From UBA1205 sp045598105 (GTDB lineage Bacteria > Bacteroidota > Bacteroidia > Bacteroidales > WCHB1-69), in NCBI GenBank assembly GCA_045598105.1, contig JAZLLK010000037.1, positions 37,760-101,759 on the forward strand: a stretch of DNA of 64,000 nucleotides. Direction: 5' to 3'. Both the position numbers and the translations under genes were made by a program. Position 1 is the first letter of the stretch. Each line of letters starts with the position of its first letter. Below the pieces are notes generated by a model. The model was not told where the DNA came from and searched no databases. It was given only the letters and a program-made list of their open reading frames with translations. Of the stretch, positions 1 through 7,094 are shown piece by piece.

Positions 1-1
1 T

Positions 2-718
2 TATACTAAAAAGGATAAGTGCGTAATTACCTTTGATGATGGATACAAGGACTTTATGGATAATGCTTTACCCGTTATAGCCAAGCATCAGGTGCCGGTC
101 AGTCTGCATGTGGTAAGTAATACGGCTACTACAGGGGAAATGTTTTGGACACAAAAGCTGAACAAAACATTGGAAGCCTATTATAAACAAAGAAAATCCA
201 TAACCAATGTTTTTCCTCAAATATATCATATTAACAATCTAAAAGATATAGAGAAAATTGCGGTAGAAATATATATGCAATTGTTAAATGACAATAGCAG
301 AGATGATATCATAGATACCATGATTAATAATTTGCGTGCGCCCATAGATTCTACTCCCATGCTCACATGGGAGGATATACAGGCTTTGCCTAAGCAATGG
401 GTAGCTATAGGCTCTCATACCCACAGCCACACCAATTTACTTACCTTATCAGCAGAAGAGGTTTATAATGAGCTGCTTGCTTCGTATCAGCAAATACAGG
501 AGCACACCGGTACTGCACCTATATCCATAGCCTATCCTAACGGACAATACAACGAAAACATTAATAATATGGCCCGTGAAATAGGCTATAAAATAATGTA
601 CACCTGCAATGAAGCTAAAAATAGGTTTAATACGTTAGGGTTATACAATAGGGAAAATGTGTACAATACCAGTTTCTGGAAGAATTGGGTTAAACTTTTA
701 TATTGGCAATATAAATAA
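2..718 (+). CDS. Polysaccharide deacetylase (NodB-like), 5' partial
   Basis: The frame is open from the left edge, so the start lies outside the window. An internal ATG at 56 would remove the first NodB motif (TFDDG, bases 29-43) and cannot be the true start. The second metal-binding motif is visible as GSHTHSHTNL near base 412, and an AYPNGQY segment near 534 fits a later NodB motif. Members of this family (carbohydrate esterase 4) remove N- or O-acetyl groups from polysaccharides using a metal held by Asp and two His. The next gene starts 2 bases after the stop, so the two are probably co-transcribed. The adjacent membrane proteins suggest a role in surface polysaccharide modification, but the substrate cannot be read from the sequence. 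The family call is firm and the role is inferred. Confidence 0.88.
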   Translation, partial: YTKKDKCVITFDDGYKDFMDNALPVIAKHQVPVSLHVVSNTATTGEMFWTQKLNKTLEAYYKQRKSITNVFPQIYHINNLKDIEKIAVEIYMQLLNDNSRDDIIDTMINNLRAPIDSTPMLTWEDIQALPKQWVAIGSHTHSHTNLLTLSAEEVYNELLASYQQIQEHTGTAPISIAYPNGQYNENINNMAREIGYKIMYTCNEAKNRFNTLGLYNRENVYNTSFWKNWVKLLYWQYK

Positions 719-719
719 C

Positions 720-2624
720 ATGAATATATTATCAATCATATACTTATTGATATCTTTAATGCTCTATTATATAATAGGTTGGAGTATAACGCATCTATTT
801 AAAGCAATTAATACAGCACATATATTTTATAATGTGTTTGTTCGTTTACTTATAGGGTTAGTTATAGTACTTACTGTTTATGCCTTCATAAAAACGAGTG
901 GTCATACAATATGTTGTGGTTTTATTGTAGTTGGTATATTATATATTATATCGTATATTAATCATAATCGCGAGCAATTCGTAACATTTCGTTCTATCAC
1001 TATAGGTAATGAGTGTATCGCAATAGGAGTTGTGTTAGTATTAGGAGTTTTATTCTATTGTTATCAAGGATGTTTTTTTTATCATAATATATGCAATAAT
1101 ATTCCTCACGGAGACTATTCGGGATATGCAACCATACAAGGAATACTTAATAGCTATGGTATAGAATCATATGCATGGCAAAATGTAGCATTGGAACATG
1201 GTACATTGCCAACTCCCTATCATTATTTTGATTTATGGTTGCCTTCCATGTATGTGTTTTTATTTAATATACCTGTATATGAAGCACAAGTGATAATATC
1301 ACAAAGCATACTTATGGCTATACTAAGTGTAGGAATGATAGCATTAACAAGGCAGTTTACCCATAATAAGTTAATACAGGGACTATCCATATTGTCCATA
1401 TTCTTTTCAGGACTATTGTTTTACAAAGTATTACCACAATCTTCGGACTTTATTTTTTCTAACTCCTGTAGTTTAAAATATTTGTCCGTTGGTATTTTTT
1501 TGCTTTTAACATGCATAAAAATAGTACGTAAAGAAGATGATTATTATTATCCGTTGTTATGTCTGCCTATATTAAATATAATAACTATTCCATCAGTTTT
1601 AGGTTCCATATTCCTTATATTATTAGTACAATGTATTAGAAAAGAATTATCTGTTAAGATCGCTATTATTATATTATTAAAATTTTTAATAATAGTTCTA
1701 TTTATAGGAGCATTTTATTGTTTGCAATCAAGCGGGAATAATGACACATGGAAATTATTATCAGGTACGCTATACTATAATGTATTACAGCCGTTAAAGC
1801 CATTGAAAATATTGGCGGGAAGTCTGTTAATATTGGTAAGTATCTATTTTTGTTATTTTATTCCATACATTATATGTATTATAAAAGAGCATGGTAAAAT
1901 ATGCCTAAATAATACAGTTTTATGTACCTTTAGTGTAAGTATCCCCATTGTCGGATTATTAGCATGGAGTTATACAAATATTTTAGCAGATTCCATGCAA
2001 TTTTTTGCTGTTACAGGTATTATTGTTATTAATATGTTAATATGGATAACAATAATGAAGTGCTATGTTAAGTGCAATAAGACAGGTAAAATACTATTAG
2101 GTATATATATAGTTGTATTATTTATAATTAATATATGGCGTTTACATGATGTTCCTTTTTATAGATATACTAAAGTTGAAAATGCTAATTATGTGCTTGC
2201 TGTGTCAAGTGCAATGAATGAATGCCATGCCGTAAAAGGTATGTATTGCAATGATTCAAGCGAAATGGTGAGTTATTGGAGTTATAATGATTTTGGATAT
2301 GGCAACTTGATGAAACCATTTGTTAAAGAGTTATATATACCCAAAGTATATCCTGCTCATAGTATAGAGCACTTTAATGAAATAGAGCAATTGAGAATAA
2401 AAAATGCTATAGCGAAAACAGCATTTGCTCATTTTATTCAAGAAAATACATCCATATCAAATTATGATAGTCTTCAATATTTATTTGCAAAACAAATAAA
2501 TGCCGATTTTATCATGCTTAGTAAAAAATCAACTCTTAGCCCTATGTTTACTCCTTATATAGATACTATATATACAGATAAAATATCAGGAGAACGGTGT
2601 GTTATGTTAAAATCATTGCATTAG
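720..2624 (+). CDS. Polytopic membrane protein of unknown function (about 634 aa)
   Basis: I place the start at ATG 720, one base after the upstream stop. A longer reading from 657 would overlap the deacetylase and adds a non-hydrophobic extension. The protein has about a dozen hydrophobic segments (first at residues 3-20) and a hydrophilic C-terminal third from about residue 490. That arrangement resembles GT-C fold glycosyltransferases and polysaccharide-assembly membrane proteins, with a periplasmic loop NIPHGDYSGYATIQG after an early membrane segment. I do not recognise a defined family. The gene is strikingly AT-rich (ATA, TTA and TAT codons dominate) compared with the next gene, which uses CTG, GCC and GGC freely. 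This suggests a different origin. Position between a deacetylase and a DUF6056-like protein supports a cell-surface glycan role. Confidence 0.75.
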   Translation: MNILSIIYLLISLMLYYIIGWSITHLFKAINTAHIFYNVFVRLLIGLVIVLTVYAFIKTSGHTICCGFIVVGILYIISYINHNREQFVTFRSITIGNECIAIGVVLVLGVLFYCYQGCFFYHNICNNIPHGDYSGYATIQGILNSYGIESYAWQNVALEHGTLPTPYHYFDLWLPSMYVFLFNIPVYEAQVIISQSILMAILSVGMIALTRQFTHNKLIQGLSILSIFFSGLLFYKVLPQSSDFIFSNSCSLKYLSVGIFLLLTCIKIVRKEDDYYYPLLCLPILNIITIPSVLGSIFLILLVQCIRKELSVKIAIIILLKFLIIVLFIGAFYCLQSSGNNDTWKLLSGTLYYNVLQPLKPLKILAGSLLILVSIYFCYFIPYIICIIKEHGKICLNNTVLCTFSVSIPIVGLLAWSYTNILADSMQFFAVTGIIVINMLIWITIMKCYVKCNKTGKILLGIYIVVLFIINIWRLHDVPFYRYTKVENANYVLAVSSAMNECHAVKGMYCNDSSEMVSYWSYNDFGYGNLMKPFVKELYIPKVYPAHSIEHFNEIEQLRIKNAIAKTAFAHFIQENTSISNYDSLQYLFAKQINADFIMLSKKSTLSPMFTPYIDTIYTDKISGERCVMLKSLH

Positions 2625-2630
2625 TATTTT

Positions 2631-4256
2631 ATGTATATCAAGATAAAAAAAACGATACATAAATATTGGTTTATATTATTTACCCTGCTATGCATTATGG
2701 CAGGTTTTTACCTGCTCAATCACTATACGCATCTCTATAGTGATGATTACAGCATAGCCTATGAGCGGGGTTATGGTCGTATAGACAATATGGAGAAGGT
2801 GTTGGCGGCCACGCGGGACTATTACCTCACCTGGAGTGGGGCAATCATGCCTACGGTAATAGGGCATATCATGGCGGGATGCCTGCAGGGCGGACCCGTA
2901 TTTCATATCATCAACACCCTTATGGCGGCCTGTCTGCTGCTGCTTATGTGCCTGCTATGCAGGCAAAAAGAGGTAAAGGAACGGCATACGCCTGTTATAC
3001 TGCTGCTATGGCTTATCATACTGCTATGGTGGTGCACGCCCATGCCGGGAGAAACCCTGCTGTGGATGGCGGGTAGCATCAATTACCTGTGGAATGGAGT
3101 ATGGATATTATTGTTTATATGGGTATATTATAAATATGCATGCAAAAAAACAGCTGTTTTACAACTTTTGTTACTCTTTTTTATAGCCCTTATAGCCGGC
3201 AGCACCCACGTGCTGGCCGTAACGGCCTTAGGCATGGCTTTAATAGTATATAACATACTGTATCGCAAGCACATTACACGCACACATATAGTCATGTGCA
3301 TGGGCTTTCTGCTGGGAGCGGCGGTATTGCTGCTGGCCCCCGGTAATAGGGTACGCTATCAGGAGATAATGGCGGGCTATGCGGGAGCTGTCGCACATAT
3401 TCGGCACATGGTGTATTCCTGCCTGCTCACCTGGGCACACTATAAGGCCGTATATGCCGTAGCCATAGTGCTTATAGTGTGGAGCATACGTAACCCATCC
3501 GGCTGCAGGGATTTCTGTCGCAATAATATGTGGCTGCTGCTGGTTACCGCCGCTATGGTGATAAGCTATAGCTTTATATTCCGCCCGGAACCCAGGAACG
3601 CCTTCTATGCGGAGCTGTTGGCTATGGTGGTTTTGGTAAAAATGCTTACTTCCTATGTATCAGTTAAAAACAACGCCATATTTATAGTGTTACTTTCAAT
3701 ATTTACTATAGCGGATTATGCTTATGCCCTAGGTGCTGCCAAGCGTCAGTATGCGTGTAACATGGCCTTAATAGAGGAGTTGCAGACACATGGGGGAGAG
3801 GCCTGTTTTGAGCCCATACCCTCACCGCACCGCATGGTAAATCCCATACGCATAGATAGCTGGGCACGCTATGGCATAATGCAGCATTACGGCTTACCAC
3901 AGTTGGTGTTGCATCCTAAAATATATGCATTGCGGCAGCAGTTTCCACAGCTGTGCATGCCGGACATGCAGGCTAAACATATACATCCTTACGCTTATAT
4001 TATCAATAATAAATGTGTGTTGCAGGTGCCTGCTGCCATTGCGGAGCATGATAGCATGATGGTGCAGGTTACTTATGCCGTGCCCTGTAAGTGGCATAGG
4101 GTTCTAAGGCATGTTATGGGAGTATACACCATGGAACCAACCTGCTCATACAGCTTGCCGGCAGACTATGAATATGAAGGGTATAAGTATTACATTATCC
4201 CATCATTGTTTTCACCCCACGATGCTGTAGTAAGCAAATTAACTATTAATAATTAA
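2631..4256 (+). CDS. DUF6056-like polytopic membrane protein
   Basis: A 541-residue protein with around ten membrane segments. The N-terminal membrane helix (residues 12-30) is followed by HLYSDDYSIAYERGY, and later come GETLLWMAGSINYLWNG and a hydrophilic C-terminal domain from about residue 390. The acidic SDDY motif after the first helix and the GE-LW-GS-NYLW segment match my memory of the DUF6056 family, whose members look like GT-C glycosyltransferases; no reaction is established for it. It starts 6 bases after the preceding gene and is likely the last gene of that operon. Its base composition is much richer in G+C than the preceding gene. The family assignment is moderately sure and the function is unknown. 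Confidence 0.72.
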   Translation: MYIKIKKTIHKYWFILFTLLCIMAGFYLLNHYTHLYSDDYSIAYERGYGRIDNMEKVLAATRDYYLTWSGAIMPTVIGHIMAGCLQGGPVFHIINTLMAACLLLLMCLLCRQKEVKERHTPVILLLWLIILLWWCTPMPGETLLWMAGSINYLWNGVWILLFIWVYYKYACKKTAVLQLLLLFFIALIAGSTHVLAVTALGMALIVYNILYRKHITRTHIVMCMGFLLGAAVLLLAPGNRVRYQEIMAGYAGAVAHIRHMVYSCLLTWAHYKAVYAVAIVLIVWSIRNPSGCRDFCRNNMWLLLVTAAMVISYSFIFRPEPRNAFYAELLAMVVLVKMLTSYVSVKNNAIFIVLLSIFTIADYAYALGAAKRQYACNMALIEELQTHGGEACFEPIPSPHRMVNPIRIDSWARYGIMQHYGLPQLVLHPKIYALRQQFPQLCMPDMQAKHIHPYAYIINNKCVLQVPAAIAEHDSMMVQVTYAVPCKWHRVLRHVMGVYTMEPTCSYSLPADYEYEGYKYYIIPSLFSPHDAVVSKLTINN

Positions 4257-4638
4257 TGTATATGTGGCCTTTTTTTCGTTGGCTATATCGTAAAAAAATT
4301 TTTTTATAAAAAAAAAGAGAAACAAGGGTGTATGGAGTCGCTGCACAAGTTGTAGCCTGTACCATGTTTTTCTTATTTTTTTTCTTTTGTCGGTTAAACC
4401 GTGAAAAAAGAAAAACATCATGTAATACATTGTTTCCCAATGCTAATAAGTGTTATTACTGTATATAAACCAAAAAGAAAACACGTCAACCAATATTGCA
4501 ATCCTGTTGCAATGAAATATAACATATATATTATTTAACAAAGAAAACAACGGTTGCAGTATACAACAACACATTCATAAGGTTATTTTTCTTTATTAAA
4601 AAAATGCTTTATAGCCCACAAAATAACAAAAAAAGTGT
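4257..4638. other. Non-coding AT-rich spacer with a long imperfect hairpin
   Basis: No convincing gene is present. The stretch has runs of A and T and one long inverted structure at 4364-4418: outer arms ATGTTTTTCTT (4364-4374) and AAGAAAAACAT (4408-4418), with an inner CGGTT/AACCG pair (4391-4401). It may terminate the surface-glycan operon, although it lacks a classical GC stem followed by a T run. Confidence 0.4.
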
Positions 4639-4646
4639 TACATTTG
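4639..4646 (+). promoter_or_regulatory. -7 box (TACATTTG) for the TM1266-hydG operon
   Basis: Matches the Bacteroidota TAnnTTTG -7 consensus. It is 76 bases upstream of the ATG at 4723, so a leader of about 70 nt is predicted. Confidence 0.5.
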
Positions 4647-4722
4647 TACTTGTAAACTTCACGAGGGATTGTATCGCTTGTGTAAGTAATGTTAAACCCC
4701 CTAATTCAAAAGTAACGCACTG

Positions 4723-4971
4723 ATGGAGAAGAGAATAGGAACTATAAGTATAGTCATTACCCATAGAGGAATAGTAGAGGACGTAAACGCATTGTTGTCG
4801 TCGTATGCTTCCATTATACTTTCGCGTAATGGTATGCCCATGCATGAGGAACACATTTCCATTATTACTTTGGTGGTAAAAAGTGATGCCGATACCATTA
4901 ATGCGCTTACCGGCAAGCTGGGGAAGATACAGGGAGTGAAAGTTAAATCATTGTTAATAAAAACATTATAA
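4723..4971 (+). CDS. TM1266-family putative iron-only hydrogenase system regulator
   Basis: An 82-residue protein with an ACT-like alternating pattern: ISIVITHRG strand, helix, RNGMPM, then ISIITLVVKSDADTINALTGKLGKI and VKVKSLLI. This is the signature of the small TM1266-type proteins (NikR C-terminal-like fold) that travel with [FeFe]-hydrogenase genes. It lies 10 bases upstream of hydG on the same strand, so the two are almost certainly co-transcribed. The regulatory role is the family's annotation; I see no DNA-binding domain, so it may act through ligand binding or protein contact. Confidence 0.85.
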   Translation: MEKRIGTISIVITHRGIVEDVNALLSSYASIILSRNGMPMHEEHISIITLVVKSDADTINALTGKLGKIQGVKVKSLLIKTL

Positions 4972-4981
4972 TATATTCATT

Positions 4982-6382
4982 ATGAAACAGGAAAAATTTC
5001 AGAACTTCATAGATCGTGAAAAGCTCTATGGATTATTGGAAGGGAATGTGCCTACCGAGGCAGAGTTGCAGCAGGTATTGACCAAGGCCAAAAAGTTAAA
5101 AGGTTTGTCTTTAGAAGATGTAGCCGTATTGCTACGGGTTACCGATAAGGCACAAATACATGAAATAATGGAAACGGCCAAATATGCCAAGGAGCAGATA
5201 TATGGCAAGCGTTTGGTTTTGTTTGCCCCGCTATACACGGGTAATGTGTGCGTGAACAATTGTGTATATTGTGCCTTCCGTCGTGACAACAAGGCCATTA
5301 AGCGTAAAGTGCTCAATATGGATGAAATAGAGAGCGAAACCACCTCTTTATTGAAAGAAGGGCATAAGAGGGTATTGCTCATTTGCGGTGAGTCACCGCG
5401 TAATGACATCAACTATTATTGTGAGGCTATACGTCATACCTATGCTGCCCGTTATAACAGGCACTATGTTCGCCGTATCAATGTAGAGTTGGCACCCCTC
5501 AGCATAGAAGAATTTCAACGCCTAAAAGCAGAAAAAATAGGTACTTACGTATGTTTCCAGGAGACTTACGACCCCATAGCCTATAAGGAATTTCATCCGG
5601 CCGGCACCCCTAAAGGTGATTATTTGAACCGTTTGCTGGTAATGGACCGTGCCATGGAAGGCGGCATTAATGATGTGGGACTGGGCGTATTGTTCGGACT
5701 GGTAGATTACCGTTTTGAAATACTGGCCATTATGGAGCATGCTGCTCACCTGGAAGCCGTATTCGGTTGCGGACCGCACACCGTGAGTTTCCCGCGTATA
5801 GAACCTGCAGAGGGAGTGGAATTTACCAATCATATTCCTCATCCCGTATCGGATGATGACTTTAAGAAGATAATAGCCATAATACGTATAGCCATGCCTT
5901 ATACCGGCATTATACTCAGTACCCGTGAAAATGACGCCATGCGTAATGAGCTGATAGAATACGGCGTAAGCCAAATATCGGCCGGCTCCCGTACCAATCC
6001 CGGTGCTTACAGTGAAGAAGAAGAGGGCACAGGCAGCCAGTTCTCATTAGGCGACCATCGTACCATGGATGACGTAATATCCAATATGATAGATGGCGGC
6101 TACATACCTTCCTTCTGCACAGGTTGTTATCGTAAGGGCAGAGTAGGTGCCGATTTTATGGATTTGGCTAAGCCGGGTTTGATTAAGCAGTTCTGCATGC
6201 CTAACGGACTGTTTACCTTCAATGAATACCTTAATGACTTTGCTTCCCCCGAAACTAAAGCTAAAGGTAAGGCCCTTATAAAGAAAATAGTAGAAAACGA
6301 CGTAAACAATAAGCAATTGCAGGAAACCATCAATACCAATTTGGAAAAAATAGATGGCGGTGAACGTGATATTTACCTATAA
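4982..6382 (+). CDS. hydG: [FeFe]-hydrogenase H-cluster maturase HydG (radical SAM)
   Basis: HydG cleaves tyrosine to make CO and cyanide ligands for the hydrogenase H-cluster in the cytoplasm. The radical SAM cluster motif CX3CX2C is intact at Cys90, Cys94 and Cys97 (NVCVNNCVYCAF). The diagnostic second cluster motif CX2CX22C is intact at Cys379, Cys382 and Cys405. Length (466 aa) is normal for the family. It follows the TM1266-type gene by 10 bases. Partner maturases hydE and hydF and the hydrogenase structural genes are not in this window, so this is a partial maturation locus. A hairpin just downstream (6431-6455) probably ends the transcript. Identification is very secure. Confidence 0.97.
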   Translation: MKQEKFQNFIDREKLYGLLEGNVPTEAELQQVLTKAKKLKGLSLEDVAVLLRVTDKAQIHEIMETAKYAKEQIYGKRLVLFAPLYTGNVCVNNCVYCAFRRDNKAIKRKVLNMDEIESETTSLLKEGHKRVLLICGESPRNDINYYCEAIRHTYAARYNRHYVRRINVELAPLSIEEFQRLKAEKIGTYVCFQETYDPIAYKEFHPAGTPKGDYLNRLLVMDRAMEGGINDVGLGVLFGLVDYRFEILAIMEHAAHLEAVFGCGPHTVSFPRIEPAEGVEFTNHIPHPVSDDDFKKIIAIIRIAMPYTGIILSTRENDAMRNELIEYGVSQISAGSRTNPGAYSEEEEGTGSQFSLGDHRTMDDVISNMIDGGYIPSFCTGCYRKGRVGADFMDLAKPGLIKQFCMPNGLFTFNEYLNDFASPETKAKGKALIKKIVENDVNNKQLQETINTNLEKIDGGERDIYL

Positions 6383-6430
6383 TAACATTACGCAAGCATA
6401 TTGCATCGTATTTAATTGAATGTTAAACCA

Positions 6431-6455
6431 AAAGGAACCCCACAAGGGTTCCTTT
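6431..6455 (+). terminator. Hairpin terminator after hydG
   Basis: Perfect 10-bp stem AAAGGAACCC / GGGTTCCTTT with a 5-nt loop, 48 bases after the hydG stop. The following T tract is weak. Confidence 0.6.
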
Positions 6456-6520
6456 GTTGTTATATCCGACCGTAACCGGTCTTGCAGTCATGCCAAACCC
6501 CGGATATCAGCATCCCGGAA

Positions 6521-6717
6521 CTTAGCGTATGCGGGAATAAAAAATTAAAGAAAAACAGGGACGGAAGGCCTTGCTACGCATGCTTATTGTATTCCTTCCG
6601 TCCCTAAAAAACACGCCACTTTCAGTGGCTGGAAAATTACTTTAACATACTTACTGCCAATGCTAAATAACTATATCACACACCATAATCGAGAAAAAAA
6701 CGGAGGCATTTAACCTC
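6521..6717 (+). repeat. Palindromic interspersed element, copy F1 (plus orientation, short form)
   Basis: Begins at the boundary motif CTTAGCGTATGCGGG and ends at a GAGG/CCTC hairpin. In order it contains AATTAAAGAAAAACA, an 11-bp stem GGGACGGAAGG (6558-6568) / CCTTCCGTCCC (6594-6604), a second hairpin GCCACT-TTC-AGTGGC (6615-6629), and GAGAAAAAAACGG. It lacks the 67-nt inner module found in copy F3. Non-coding. Confidence 0.85.
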
Positions 6718-6750
6718 AATTTTTAGTTTTAGCCAATGTTTAAAGGAATA

Positions 6751-7040
6751 TCACCACGTTTTTTTCTGGTGAATTACCGTTAAAACGTTGAATATACAAT
6801 GGTTATAGAAAACAGAATTGGTTTTCTCGTCCGCCGAAGCGGGCGTGTTTTCTCGGGACGAAGGACTTATAAAAAGCGGGTAAATGCTAAATTTTATCTG
6901 CAAGCCTGCGGCTTGTGAGTAAAATTTAGCGTTACACGCTTAGTTGCCATAGGCAACAGTACATCGTCCCGTGTTTTTCTTTAATTCTATTCTGCTTTTG
7001 CAGCAAAAACTCCGTATACACTTAACACAGCGAATGCGGG
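6751..7040 (-). repeat. Palindromic interspersed element, copy R1 (minus orientation, long form)
   Basis: Reverse-complement relative of F1, 33 bases away, making a convergent pair. It carries the ACCACGTTTTTTTCTGGT end hairpin, a CCGCC-GAA-GCGGG hairpin, the main stem CGGGACGA (6854-6861) / TCGTCCCG (6964-6971), nested inner hairpins (GCAAGCCTGCGGCTTG, GTTGCC-ATA-GGCAAC), then GTGTTTTTCTTTAATT and the boundary CAGCGAATGCGGG (7028-7040). Confidence 0.85.
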
Positions 7041-7094
7041 AAGCATGCGTTGAAAGGCACTCAGATAGTGGACTTTAGATGATAATTATAGGCA

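Noticed and set aside
4239..4440. Two overlapping minus-strand ORFs of about 63 codons downstream of the DUF6056-like gene
   Set aside because: Composed mainly of Phe, Lys and Asn from A/T runs; the region is better explained as a hairpin-containing spacer.
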